DNA from: Morganella psychrotolerans
GTDB taxonomy: Bacteria > Pseudomonadota > Gammaproteobacteria > Enterobacterales > Enterobacteriaceae
Reading direction: 5' to 3'
NCBI RefSeq assembly: GCF_001676155.1
Contig: NZ_LZEW01000023.1
Coordinates: forward strand, 361,725-425,724
DNA length: 64,000 nucleotides
The notes under the pieces are model-generated. The model saw only the letters and a list, made by a program, of their open reading frames with translations. It was not told the DNA's origin and did not search any database. The position numbers were made by a program, and so were the translations under genes. Shown in pieces: positions 27,962 to 37,132 of this stretch. Within the stretch, counting starts at the first letter, position 1; the number at the start of each line of letters is the position of its first letter.

Positions 27962-28870
27962 ATGCGAAAGAAGATCCCAAAAACGGATTTGCTGATAACC
28001 TTTGAGGCTGTCGCACAATATGAAAGCTACACGCGGGCAGCCGAAGAGTTATCACTGACCCAGAGTGCCGTTTTCCGCCAGATAGCCGGGCTGGAAGAAT
28101 TTTTAAATGTCTCGCTGTTCCATCACGTCCGTAAACGTATTTTCCTCAGTGATGCGGGAAAACATTACCTCGGGCTGGTGCATGAAACGCTGGATAAACT
28201 GGAAAAAGACACGCAGGATATTATGTCCTGGCAATCCTCTCAGCAACTGTTTGAACTGGCGGTCACGCCGACATTCAGTACACACTGGCTTATCCCTAAT
28301 CTTCAGGGATTTCGTGAGAAACATCCGGAAATCGCATTGAGTATCAGTGCATTAACCACACCATCAGATTTTACCAGCCTGAAATATGACGCGGCAATTA
28401 TGCGGGAAGATTTCTGTAACCCGTGGCCGGACTTTGAATATCTGTTTGAAGAAGAACTGGTACCGGTATGCAGCCGGATGCTGTGTGATGACAGTGTAAA
28501 ACTCACCACCAGCCAGGTACTGGAAGAATTTACCCTGCTGCACCAGACCACACGGCTGGACGCGTGGAGTGACTGGTTCCAGCTTTCCGGAATTCATAAC
28601 CCGAAAACCCGTGTCGGTCCGCGCTTTGATTTGCTCTCTATGCTTATCTCCGCGATCCGCTCCAATCTCGGTGTGGCACTTCTGCCGCGATTTGCGATAC
28701 AAAAAGATCTGGAAAACGGCGATTTGGTTATTCCGTGCGACCTGCCGATGAGCACCGGCAACCGCTTTGTTCTCACCTATAAAGAGGACAAAAAAGGATC
28801 CCTGAATCTGCGTAAATTCAGTGACTGGATCCACCAGAAATCACGGGAAAAAGAACTGATATTGCCTTAA
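27962..28870 (+). CDS. LysR-family transcriptional regulator (GcvA-like)
   Basis: 302 residues with an N-terminal winged HTH (residues about 6-65: ESYTRAAEELSLTQSAVFRQI) and a C-terminal periplasmic-binding-like effector domain (about 95-295). The start ATG follows TTTTAGGGAG. It lies 30 bp after cobT on the same strand, so it could be the last gene of the B12 operon or be carried by read-through; a strong terminator follows it. I cannot assign its effector or targets. A regulator in this position is not part of the Salmonella cob operon. Confidence 0.85.
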   Translation: MRKKIPKTDLLITFEAVAQYESYTRAAEELSLTQSAVFRQIAGLEEFLNVSLFHHVRKRIFLSDAGKHYLGLVHETLDKLEKDTQDIMSWQSSQQLFELAVTPTFSTHWLIPNLQGFREKHPEIALSISALTTPSDFTSLKYDAAIMREDFCNPWPDFEYLFEEELVPVCSRMLCDDSVKLTTSQVLEEFTLLHQTTRLDAWSDWFQLSGIHNPKTRVGPRFDLLSMLISAIRSNLGVALLPRFAIQKDLENGDLVIPCDLPMSTGNRFVLTYKEDKKGSLNLRKFSDWIHQKSREKELILP

Positions 28871-28879
28871 TACCGGACG

Positions 28880-28911
28880 AAAAAAGTGATACCTCGCGGT
28901 ATCACTTTTTC
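28880..28911. terminator. Rho-independent terminator (bidirectional)
   Basis: AAAAAGTGATACC-TCGC-GGTATCACTTTTT, a perfect 13-bp stem with T and A tracts on both sides. It ends the cbi/cob/lysR transcript and faces loiP on the other strand. Confidence 0.92.
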
Positions 28912-28949
28912 TTTTGCATCATTTCTTTTTACATCAAAGACGCTGATAC

Positions 28950-29702
28950 TTATTTTTTATCTTTCGCAATTCTGTTGCGGATATTCTCAGCGCGCTCAGT
29001 TGATGGCGGGTGAGAGTCAAACATGCTGCTCTTGCCTTTATCCAGAGCGGCAAATTTTTCAAACCCGGTTGCCAGCCCTTCAGTAGAAATATTGCGTTTT
29101 TTCAGCAGATCGTAAGAGTAATTATCCGCTTCTGATTCCTGATGCTGAGAGAACTGCGAATTCACTAACTTCACACCCATATCAGCAAACTGAGAGTTGC
29201 TCAGCTGTGACGCAACACCACCGGCAGAGCCTGCCGCTGTTTTTGCTGCAACGGTGCCGTAAGCAACCTGCATCGCTTTACGGGAGTGACCAAGGGAAAC
29301 GTGACCGATTTCATGACCCAGAACACCTTCAATTTCATTGTCAGTCATCATGTCCATCAGGCCGCTGTATACGCGCACACAGCCATTTGCCATTGCCCAG
29401 GCATTCACATCTTCTGTCATATACACTTTATAGTTAACATTGGTGCCATCAATATTAGAGCCTAATGATTTGGCAATTTTATTCATACGGGCAGTGTATT
29501 TACTTGATGCCGGTGCAATCTTGTTCTGCGCATCCATTTCTTTACAGGCGCCGTCAGTCAGTTTCACCATATCCGCATCCGTTAATGTTGCGGCCTGAAA
29601 TAACTGTCCGCCGGATTGCGCCAGCGCGTCATAATTCATGTTCTGGCACCCTGCAAGTACTGTTGTTGTTAATGCAATAGCCAGAGCTGTTTTCAGTTTC
29701 AT
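28950..29702 (-). CDS. loiP: Outer-membrane lipoprotein metalloprotease LoiP (M48)
   Basis: Zinc protease of the M48 family, known in E. coli (formerly YggG) as a low-osmolarity-induced outer-membrane lipoprotein. About 250 residues. Lipoprotein signal with lipobox VLAG-Cys19, zinc motif GHEIGHVSLGH (HExxH, about residues 128-138), third ligand in HQESEADNYSYDLL (about 188-194), and FDSHPPSTERAENI near the C-terminus. I prefer ATG 29702 (MKLKTALA) with AGGGA upstream; ATG 29705 is one codon earlier. Confidence 0.92.
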   Translation of the reverse strand: MKLKTALAIALTTTVLAGCQNMNYDALAQSGGQLFQAATLTDADMVKLTDGACKEMDAQNKIAPASSKYTARMNKIAKSLGSNIDGTNVNYKVYMTEDVNAWAMANGCVRVYSGLMDMMTDNEIEGVLGHEIGHVSLGHSRKAMQVAYGTVAAKTAAGSAGGVASQLSNSQFADMGVKLVNSQFSQHQESEADNYSYDLLKKRNISTEGLATGFEKFAALDKGKSSMFDSHPPSTERAENIRNRIAKDKK

Positions 29703-29898
29703 CATTTCCCTATCCATTTATTATTAATTAGCTTTATGTAACCTCTCAGAAAATAACAATTTTTGTTCATCCACCGGAAGCAGTCTATTCTGAAAAATCA
29801 CAGAATATTCTCATTTTGAGATCAAAAACTCATTTTTATTGATAATGAAATGCGGTTATACCACCATTTAATCATTAGTATTTTTTTATATAGTCATA

Positions 29899-29933
29899 TA
29901 AAAAAATCGCCCCTGTAAATAACAGAGGCGATA
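29899..29933 (-). terminator. Rho-independent terminator of btuR
   Basis: On the minus strand ATCGCCTCTGT-TATTT-ACAGGGGCGAT followed by seven T. About 40 bp after the btuR stop. Confidence 0.88.
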
Positions 29934-29973
29934 TTCATAATATATACAGCAGGATTCACAGCAGAGCTGAGAC

Positions 29974-30564
29974 TTACCAGTCAATTCCCTTTTGCGCTGC
30001 AATACCGACATCAAAAGCATGTTTGACCGGACGCAGCTCACTGACGGTGTCGGCCAAGTCTGTGATATCACGGTGGCAGCCCCGCCCGGTAATAATCACA
30101 CTCTGATTTTCCGGACGATTTTTCAGGAATGAAATAATTTCATCCAGATCAATATACCCGTAGCGCACCATGTAGGTCAGTTCATCAAAGACAATCAGGT
30201 CATAAGAGGCATCCTGTAACATTGCCTTTCCGTACTGCCACACTTCCTGTGCCGCCCGGGTATCACCTTCTTTGTCCTGCGTGTTCCAGGTAAAACCGGT
30301 CGCCATGATATGAAACTCAACGCCCAGTTTTTCCAGAATATTGCGCTCGCCGCATTCCCACTGACCTTTGATAAACTGCACAACACCGACTTTCAAGCCA
30401 TGCCCGACAGCGCGGGTGGCCGTCCCGAAAGCCGCTGTGGATTTCCCTTTCCCGTTTCCGGTGAATACCATCAGAACGCCACCGGTTTTCTGAGCAGCGG
30501 CAACGCGCTCATCGACATGATCTTTCAGTTTCTGTTGTCGTTGTTGATAACGTTCGTCACTCAT
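29974..30564 (-). CDS. btuR: Corrinoid adenosyltransferase (BtuR/CobA/CobO type)
   Basis: Transfers the adenosyl group from ATP to Co(I) corrinoids, producing adenosylcobalamin, the form glutamate mutase needs. 196 residues; P-loop VFTGNGKGKSTAAFG at about 33-47, GVVQFIKGQWECGE, VFDELTYMVRYGY (about 123) and VIITGRGCHRDITDLADTVSE (shortened: ITGRGCHRDI) are diagnostic. Completes the biosynthetic set outside the main cluster. 27 bp downstream of the fumarase stop, so possibly cotranscribed with it. Confidence 0.96.
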   Translation of the reverse strand: MSDERYQQRQQKLKDHVDERVAAAQKTGGVLMVFTGNGKGKSTAAFGTATRAVGHGLKVGVVQFIKGQWECGERNILEKLGVEFHIMATGFTWNTQDKEGDTRAAQEVWQYGKAMLQDASYDLIVFDELTYMVRYGYIDLDEIISFLKNRPENQSVIITGRGCHRDITDLADTVSELRPVKHAFDVGIAAQKGIDW

Positions 30565-30590
30565 GCAAACTCCTCAGGGAAAGTGTTAGA

Positions 30591-32249
30591 TCAGGCAGGC
30601 TGACCCGCCACGCATTTATCACATTTTTTAGTCTGAACCTGCTCGAAGAAGTTGTTCCCTTTATCATCCACAAGGATAAATGCCGGTAGCCCTTCCACTT
30701 CCATTTTCCAGACCGCTTCCATACCCAGTTCAGGGTATTCCAGGATATCCAGGCTCTTCACATATTCCTGTGCCAGGATAGCCGCTGATCCGCCGATACT
30801 GCCCAGGTAGAAACCGCCGTGTGCTTTACACGAATCTGTCACTGCCTGACTGCGGTTGCCTTTCGCGAGCATCAGCATACTGCCGCCCATCGACTGGAAC
30901 AAGTCCACATACGGATCCATACGGTTACCGGTTGTCGGCCCCAGGGAGCCGGAAACCAGCTCTTCCGGTTTTTTCGCCGGTCCCGCATAGTACACCATAT
31001 AATCTTTGAAGTACTGCGGTAAGCCTTCGCCTCTGTCCACACGCTCTTTCAGCTTCATGTGCGCGATATCACGGGCAATAATAAGCGGTCCGCTGAGTGA
31101 TACGCGGGTTGAAACCGGATACTTGCTCAGCTCTTTCAGAATGTCTGCCATCGGCCGGTTCAGGTCGATATTAACCATGTTGCTTTCATCTTCAGTACGC
31201 ATGGACTCCGGAATGTAGCTTCCCGGGTTGTACTCCAGTTTCTCCAGCCAGATCCCGTCTTTTGTTATCTTCCCTTTGATATTACGGTCAGATGAACAGG
31301 AGAGCGCCAGACCAATAGGACATGAACCGCCATGACGCGGCAGGCGGATAATCCGGATATCATGCGCAAAATATTTACCGCCGAACTGTGCCCCGAAACC
31401 AAATTCGCGGGTCGCTTCCAGCAACTCCTGCTCCAGCTCTCTGTCACGGAATGCACGCCCCAGCTCATTGCCGCTGTCCGGCAGGTTGTCGTAATACTTG
31501 GTGGATGCCAGTTTTACGGTTTTCAGGTTCATTTCGGGTGAAGTACCGCCGATAGCAAATGCGATATGGTACGGCGGGCAGGCTGTTGTACCGAGGTATT
31601 TCATTTTCTCAATCAGAAAGGCTTTCAGACGGTCATGTTCCAGAATGGCTTTTGTTTCCTGGTACAGTGCCGTTTTATTTGCTGAGCCGCCGCCTTTATT
31701 GACAAACAGGAAGTGATATTCCGCCCCTTCGGTCGCGAAAATATCAATCTGCGCCGGTAAATTAGTGCCGGTATTCACTTCACGGTACATATCCAGCGCT
31801 GCATTTTGCGAGTAACGCAGGTTTTCACGACGGAAGGTATTGTAGATACCGCGGGATAAACATTCGGCGTCATTTGCGCCGGTCCATACCTGCTGACCTT
31901 TTTTCGCCACAATCGTGGACGTTCCGGTATCCTGGCAGTTCGGCAGCACGCCTTTCGCCGAAATTTCGGCGTTACGCAGCAGTTGCAGCGCAACATATTT
32001 ATCGTTTTCGCTGGCCTGCGGATCACTTAATATTTGGGCAACCTGGCGCTGATGCGCCGGGCGCAGGAAATAGGAGGCATCATGGACGGCCTGCTCAGCA
32101 ATGAGTGTCAGAGCCTGCGGTTCAACTTTTAACATTTCACGACCTTCAAATGTCACCGTTGAAACGTGCTCCTTGCTCAGCAAATAATAATCCGTTTTAT
32201 CTTCAGATAACGGGAAAGGATCCTGATACTCAAAAGTTTTATTTGTCAT
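30591..32249 (-). CDS. fumA: Class I (iron-sulfur) fumarate hydratase, FumA/FumB type
   Basis: Oxygen-sensitive [4Fe-4S] hydratase of fumarate/malate. About 552 residues, near the E. coli length of 548. Cluster cysteines lie in [11 protein letters not shown] (about 104) and in [35 protein letters not shown] and the beta-domain [12 protein letters not shown] and [13 protein letters not shown] are conserved. ATG 32249 ([14 protein letters not shown]) matches FumB; the frame is open 16 codons further. Some class I fumarases also hydrate mesaconate, the product of the mal enzyme. fumA versus fumB cannot be decided from sequence. Confidence 0.92.
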   Translation of the reverse strand: MTNKTFEYQDPFPLSEDKTDYYLLSKEHVSTVTFEGREMLKVEPQALTLIAEQAVHDASYFLRPAHQRQVAQILSDPQASENDKYVALQLLRNAEISAKGVLPNCQDTGTSTIVAKKGQQVWTGANDAECLSRGIYNTFRRENLRYSQNAALDMYREVNTGTNLPAQIDIFATEGAEYHFLFVNKGGGSANKTALYQETKAILEHDRLKAFLIEKMKYLGTTACPPYHIAFAIGGTSPEMNLKTVKLASTKYYDNLPDSGNELGRAFRDRELEQELLEATREFGFGAQFGGKYFAHDIRIIRLPRHGGSCPIGLALSCSSDRNIKGKITKDGIWLEKLEYNPGSYIPESMRTEDESNMVNIDLNRPMADILKELSKYPVSTRVSLSGPLIIARDIAHMKLKERVDRGEGLPQYFKDYMVYYAGPAKKPEELVSGSLGPTTGNRMDPYVDLFQSMGGSMLMLAKGNRSQAVTDSCKAHGGFYLGSIGGSAAILAQEYVKSLDILEYPELGMEAVWKMEVEGLPAFILVDDKGNNFFEQVQTKKCDKCVAGQPA

Positions 32250-32640
32250 TATATTCACTCGTATTAAATCAGAAAGAGAATGAAGAACATCCGACATAAG
32301 ATTTAAAAATAGACATATCCTGACTGATTATGGTTGTTTATCACTGTTGAAAACAAATGATTAAAATGAAGAAGTTGGTGAATTTAAAGAATAAACCGGC
32401 ACTTATCACTATATTTTCATTGAAATAACAAATAACCATAAAAACAATCGGATACAATATTAATTAACGAATTTAAAATGATAAAATAACATATTAAAAC
32501 CATATTTAATGATAGTTATAAATTTATAAAATAATAAACTAAACTTTATTTTAATAAAAATGAGATCCAGTCTGCTAAATACAAAATAACAAAAGTGTAA
32601 AAGTGTTAAGCCGGTCATAGGATATTCCGTACCGGATAAG
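32250..32640. other. AT-rich intergenic region upstream of fumA
   Basis: About 390 bp between the fumarase start and the terminator of the symporter gene (both minus strand). It should contain the fumA promoter. I see no convincing regulator palindrome and no gene. Confidence 0.5.
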
Positions 32641-32676
32641 AAAAACCGCAGGCCGGAAAGTGCGGCCTGCGGTTTT
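32641..32676. terminator. Rho-independent terminator of the symporter gene
   Basis: AAAACCGCAGGCC-GGAAAGTGC-GGCCTGCGGTTTT, a 13-bp GC-rich stem flanked by A and T runs. About 20 bp after the stop of the minus-strand symporter gene. Confidence 0.92.
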
Positions 32677-32695
32677 ACAGCATGTGAAGCCCGGT

Positions 32696-34009
32696 TCAGA
32701 TGACGGTTCTGACCGGCTCCTGCTCTGTTAAATCGTCAGCAGATGCCTGAACAGAGGTTACCGGTGGCTTTCCGTGACACCCTTCCCCGTAATGCTCACC
32801 TTCCCAGCGTCCGACAATCGCCGCACCCATCGCATTGCTCATTACATTGGTTGCTGAGCGCCCCATATCCAGGAACGGATCAACCCCCATCAGCAGGATA
32901 AGCCCGGCTTCCGGGATATTAAACTGCGTCAGTGTGGCGGCGATCACCACCAGCGATGCCCGAGGCACGCCTGCCATGCCTTTGGAGGTCAGCATCAGGA
33001 TAAGCAGCATAGTGACCTGGTCGCCCACAGAGATGTCAATATTGCACGCCTGCGCGATAAAAATAACCGCAAAAGAGCAATACGCCATTGAACCGACAAG
33101 ATTAAAGGAATAGCCGATAGGCAGGACAAAACTGGCAATTTTATTGGAAACACCAAACTGCTCCAGTTGTTTCAGCGTGCCCGGAAAAGCGGCCTCAGAG
33201 CTTGAAGTGGTGAATGCCAGCAAAGCAGGCTCAGTGATCCCTTTTGTCAGGCGCAAAATACAGCGCCCGGTAATCAGCACCGCCAGACCAATTAATACCA
33301 GCCACAATGTTGCCAGGGTCAGGTAAAATTCACCCATAAAAATCCCGGCATTCAGCAATACCACCAGCCCGCGTTCGGCAATCATGCCTGAAATAGCCGC
33401 AAATACCGTTAATGGTGCAAACAGCATCACATAGCCGGTCAGTTTCAGCATCAGGCTGACAACGGATTCCAGCAGCGCCAGAATCGGCCGGCCTTTTTCA
33501 CCTATCGCTGAAAGGGCAATCCCCATAAAGATTGAAAATACAACAATCTGCAATATTTCATTGCGCGCCATCGCATCAACAATGCTGGTCGGGATCAGGT
33601 GCGCGATGAAATTTTTCACCGAAAAAGCCACCACGGATACATTCTCAACAACCGTATCCGCCGGTGCCACAAAGTTAATACCCGCGCCGGGTTTGAGCAG
33701 GTTAACAATCACCAGCCCGAGCGTGATGGAAATAAATGACGCGCAGATAAACAAAAACAGCGTCTTGGAGAAAACCCGGCCCAGGGTTTTGGCATCGCCC
33801 ATTTTTGCAATTCCCACCACCAATGTGGAAAGGATAAGCGGAGCGATAATCATCTTGATCAGGCGTAAAAAAATATCAGTGACAATTGAAATATCGGCAG
33901 AATACTGCTGGTTAAAGTCAGCCGTTGCCAGATTATTCAAAGCAAATCCGACGATCACCCCGAAAAATAATGCGACGACAATCCAGGTCGTTAAATTTTT
34001 TGACTTCAT
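32696..34009 (-). CDS. Dicarboxylate/amino-acid:cation symporter (DAACS/SDF family, DctA/GltP-like)
   Basis: Inner-membrane secondary transporter of 437 residues with eight transmembrane helices expected. Diagnostic motifs: LRLIKMIIAPLILSTLVVGIA (key part MIIAPLILSTLV, about 55), the serine-rich re-entrant loop FTTSSSEAAFPGTL (about 268), GYSFNLVGSMAY and the substrate motif VDPFLDMGRSATNVMSNAMG (about 378). The DPFLDMGRT-type Arg favours dicarboxylates or glutamate/aspartate; the exact substrate is not certain. Glutamate or C4-acid uptake would fit the neighbouring fumarase and the glutamate mutase pathway. Confidence 0.88.
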   Translation of the reverse strand: MKSKNLTTWIVVALFFGVIVGFALNNLATADFNQQYSADISIVTDIFLRLIKMIIAPLILSTLVVGIAKMGDAKTLGRVFSKTLFLFICASFISITLGLVIVNLLKPGAGINFVAPADTVVENVSVVAFSVKNFIAHLIPTSIVDAMARNEILQIVVFSIFMGIALSAIGEKGRPILALLESVVSLMLKLTGYVMLFAPLTVFAAISGMIAERGLVVLLNAGIFMGEFYLTLATLWLVLIGLAVLITGRCILRLTKGITEPALLAFTTSSSEAAFPGTLKQLEQFGVSNKIASFVLPIGYSFNLVGSMAYCSFAVIFIAQACNIDISVGDQVTMLLILMLTSKGMAGVPRASLVVIAATLTQFNIPEAGLILLMGVDPFLDMGRSATNVMSNAMGAAIVGRWEGEHYGEGCHGKPPVTSVQASADDLTEQEPVRTVI

Positions 34010-34470
34010 ACTATCTCCGTTATGCTGATGTGTATTATTCTCCCGGGAGACTTAAATAAATCTGATTGATTATCTCTGTTATTGCCTGCAACAGAAAAAA
34101 CCATACACAGAAAGAGGGGGAGTTAAGAACAATACTGACGTCTGCCTTTAACAAAATGATCAATAAAATACACCGCCATTCACATAGCAATGCGTAATTT
34201 TACCCACTGAACCGAACACAATTCAGCCATTATTTTGTTGCAGATTAAGGATCACGTAATCGATGTTACGCAATAAAGTTACTTTATTACTGTCATTCAC
34301 ATCACATTAACAATGATGTTTGGTTTTTATACGAACGGCCTGTTTTTCATTAAGAAATATGGCTCTCAGAAAATCATACTCCTTTTTTATTTGATATGGC
34401 GCGCTTTATTGTTTAATTTTTTGTTGCTGATAAAAACACCAACATCTTCTTTTCTATTAATTTTATTTAT
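34010..34470. other. Intergenic region between symporter start and lipoprotein terminator
   Basis: About 460 bp. Holds the symporter promoter (minus strand). A CATCACATTAACAATGATG stretch near 34300 is weakly palindromic. An 87-codon plus-strand ORF beginning near 34313 is AT-rich, low-complexity and overlaps the terminator of the next gene; not supported. Confidence 0.45.
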
Positions 34471-34498
34471 AAAAAAAAAGGCAGCACACTGTGCCGCC
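34471..34498 (-). terminator. Rho-independent terminator of the 297-residue lipoprotein gene
   Basis: On the minus strand GGCGGCAC-AGT-GTGCTGCC followed by nine T, about 28 bp after the stop codon. Confidence 0.9.
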
Positions 34499-34526
34499 CT
34501 CTCTGAAAAATCATCCTGTAATCCGC

Positions 34527-35420
34527 TTATTTTGGCAGAACGCCATAACCACGGAAATTACCTGTCTGTTTCATAAAATCATTGTGATACTCATTCTCTG
34601 CAACGGTATTTGAAGAGCCACTTTTTGCCGAAGCAGAAACCAAAGCCATTGTTGTCTGGTGGATTTCATCATTGAGCTTATCGTGAATATCCGCATTATC
34701 TGACTCCTTTATCTGTGTCAGAAGACCGGTTAATTTTACAGCCTGCTTCTGTGTCTCTGCATCCTTAAAAGCAGGCACAGGAATAGTATAATCAAAGGTC
34801 ATATTCACACTGTCTTTGATTTCATCTCCGGGAGCCGCCGGAGCCAATTTTTGACCATAATCAGACGCGATATAAGCGACTAATTCCGCCTTATCAAAAC
34901 ATTTTGTTTTAATATTACCGACAGACTTGCGGTCACCGGTGGTAATTTCATCCGGGAATGGCTTACCAACCGGATAGCTGCAATTAAACAGGTTATGGTC
35001 AATCATTACCGCATTACTGCTGCGCACCGGCATCTGTAATTCATGACCATTAATGGTGACATCAAAAAGCGCCGGTTTAAAACGGGCACTCTGACCTTCT
35101 GTCGCATATATTTCCGATAACATATAATAAACGTGATTATCCGGGTTAATAATGCCGCCACTGTTATTTTCATACACCATAAAAGTGTATTTCTCACCTT
35201 TTGCATTCTGAATGCTGTGCATACCGGGTGATAATTTAACGCTGCCGGTCGTTCCCGGCTCAAGGGCATAATCTTTATCATCCACTTTAAATGTCAGCGC
35301 GCTGTTCGCCGGATTACTGTACCAGAACTCATTTTTTGTACTATCAGGATCCAGGCTGTCACATGCTGCTGCCAGTAAAACAGCAACGCTTAATACACTT
35401 AATTTTAATGTGGTTTTCAT
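34527..35420 (-). CDS. Predicted lipoprotein of unknown function
   Basis: 297 residues. An N-terminal signal with lipobox LLAAA-Cys20 (Asp at +2 of the mature protein, which in enterobacteria favours inner-membrane retention) is followed by an Ala-poor, Asp/Asn/Lys-rich domain with segments such as GTTGSVKLSPGMHSIQ and CFDKAELVAYIASDYG. Two further cysteines (in FNCSYPVG and TKCFDKAE) could form a disulfide. No family recognised. It stands alone with its own terminator and is flanked by an ERIC half element upstream. Confidence 0.8.
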   Translation of the reverse strand: MKTTLKLSVLSVAVLLAAACDSLDPDSTKNEFWYSNPANSALTFKVDDKDYALEPGTTGSVKLSPGMHSIQNAKGEKYTFMVYENNSGGIINPDNHVYYMLSEIYATEGQSARFKPALFDVTINGHELQMPVRSSNAVMIDHNLFNCSYPVGKPFPDEITTGDRKSVGNIKTKCFDKAELVAYIASDYGQKLAPAAPGDEIKDSVNMTFDYTIPVPAFKDAETQKQAVKLTGLLTQIKESDNADIHDKLNDEIHQTTMALVSASAKSGSSNTVAENEYHNDFMKQTGNFRGYGVLPK

Positions 35421-35662
35421 TTGCTATCTCATTATATCTTCGGATTATAAGCCCGATATTATCAATCATTATTTGCAGGGTACAGATACAATCTCCACCT
35501 ACATTGACTCTGTCAAAACAGGATAATGCGAAAAATTACCGGAATGGCTAAATAGTTATTTCTATACTTTGGATTAACCCATTCTTACCGCAGATTCTTT
35601 TTTTACTATCACCAATCAGCCTTATTTTTCAGACAATATCATCATCAGAAAAATAAATGATA

Positions 35663-35702
35663 TATACCCAACGTCATTCAGGGTGCAGGTTCGTTGGCGG
35701 GG
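35663..35702. repeat. ERIC half element (about 40 bp)
   Basis: Left terminus TATACCCAACGTCATTCAGG joined directly to GTGCAGGTTCGTTGGCGGGG, which is the inverted inner part of the right arm. Between the lipoprotein gene and the LysE-type gene. Confidence 0.7.
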
Positions 35703-35793
35703 TTATTGTGCATTATGTGCACTCTCTGCATATTAACGTACAACCGTAACCCGTTCAGTGTTATGTTTTTTCAGAGATTATTTTATTTACCGG

Positions 35794-36454
35794 ATGGCCC
35801 GCATGATGATTTTTATGGCAGTTGCTCTTGCCCATTTTATTGCACTGATAAGCCCGGGACCTGATTTTCTGTTGATTATTAAAAGTACACTGCGTAATAC
35901 CCGGTGGGTCGCATTCGGTGTCGTCTCCGGCATTGTTACGGCTAATGCGCTCTATATTATGCTCTGTTTAGCCGGTGCCGGCGCTATTCTCGCGCAATCA
36001 GTCACCTTAATGATCATCATAAAGTTATTCGGCGGGTTATTTTTGCTTTATATCGCGTGGCAGGCACTGCGGGCAAAAAAAATCAGATTATGCTTTTCTG
36101 ATGGCGCAGGCTGCTGAAAATACAGAATCTCGCCGTCAAAGTACTTTTTTTAAGGAATTCCTGGTTGGCTTATCATCAGGGTTATTAAACCCGAAAAATT
36201 TATTATTCTATTTAAGCCTCTTTACTGTCGTACTGGAAAGTCAGGATAACTCAGCATTATTTAAAACCGGCATCGCGCTCTGGATGATAATGGCAGTGTT
36301 AATATGGGACAGTCTGATTATGTATCTTCTGACCCGTCCGGCGGTACGTCATCAATTTAACCGCTGCGCATTCTGGATAGATAAAACGGCGGGTGTTATT
36401 CTCGGAATGGTCGGGCTGAAAATACTTCATATGACATTTAAAAATCCCTCTTAG
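35794..36454 (+). pseudogene. LysE/RhtB-family amino-acid exporter, frameshifted as sequenced
   Basis: Inner-membrane exporter of amino acids or homoserine-lactone-like compounds. The N-terminal family motif HFIALISPGPDFLLIIK and GVVSGIVTANALYIM are in the first frame; LLNPKNLLFYLSLFTVV is in the next. The break is the A8 run at 36075-36082: with seven A the join reads RAKKSDYAFLMAQAAEN and gives about 219 residues in one piece. The start is uncertain (ATG 35794 or 35803/35806; no strong Shine-Dalgarno). Its stop overlaps the stop of the convergent TetR gene by 4 bp. Confidence 0.85.
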
Positions 36455-37050
36455 CCGGGGGTTTTCCTTAGTGTTTGCAGAAAATTGTTATAAATTTCAA
36501 TGAAATTTTCTTTAAAACCCGGATAATCGACCAGATTTTTAATATTGAGCGTTATATGGCTCATAAAGCCGTGAATTAAGCTGCACAGCAGATCGATGTT
36601 ATAATTTTTAATACAGCGCTCTGCTTTCAGCTCACTGAGAATACTATCAACCCGCCCGCTGATATAACACTGGTTAATATGTTCAAATTCATACCAGCCG
36701 AGCACAGGCATAACTTCCTGAATCGGAATAAGCCCGCGGTAATGCCCCTGCAGGTAATCAATAAAACAACTGACAATGTCTTCCAGTTCCTGCCATTTAT
36801 CCGCCGGCGGCACAATGGCATCAAGCCGGGCGCTTATCCGCTGTAATTGTGCTTCATAGCAGTGCAGTAACACATCACGTTTATTTTTAAAGTGATGATA
36901 AAAAGCGCCCTTTGTTACCCGGGCATCACGGGCAATTTCATCAACAGAAACCGCCTGATAGCTCTTTTCAATAAAAAGCTGATGAGCCGAATTGAGCAAT
37001 GCCAGGCGCGTTCGCGCTGAACTTTCCTGTTGCCCGGTCAATGTGTTCAT
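36451..37050 (-). CDS. TetR-family repressor
   Basis: 199 residues: N-terminal TetR HTH (about residues 15-62, with VDEIARDARVTKGAFYHHF) and an all-helical ligand domain. Divergent from a Rob-like AraC activator with a perfect 21-bp palindrome between them, 17 bp from its start codon, so it probably represses itself and the neighbour. The arrangement is like ramR-ramA or acrR control loci. Ligand unknown. Confidence 0.9.
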   Translation of the reverse strand: MNTLTGQQESSARTRLALLNSAHQLFIEKSYQAVSVDEIARDARVTKGAFYHHFKNKRDVLLHCYEAQLQRISARLDAIVPPADKWQELEDIVSCFIDYLQGHYRGLIPIQEVMPVLGWYEFEHINQCYISGRVDSILSELKAERCIKNYNIDLLCSLIHGFMSHITLNIKNLVDYPGFKENFIEIYNNFLQTLRKTPG

Positions 37051-37066
37051 GGTAAATATAACCCTG

Positions 37067-37087
37067 TTACATACCGCTGGTATGTAA
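37067..37087. promoter_or_regulatory. Probable operator of the TetR repressor
   Basis: TTACATACC-GCT-GGTATGTAA, a perfect 9+3+9 inverted repeat in the 82-bp divergent gap. The TACATACC arm resembles AcrR-type operators (TACATACATT). Position covers the expected promoter region of both genes. Confidence 0.75.
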
Positions 37088-37132
37088 TCGTATCACAGTA
37101 TTTTTTTGTGTGCCAATGAGCCGGAAATCCGT

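Noticed and set aside
34313..34576. 87-codon plus-strand ORF
   Set aside because: Hydrophobic AT-driven translation overlapping the terminator and 3' end of the lipoprotein gene on the other strand.
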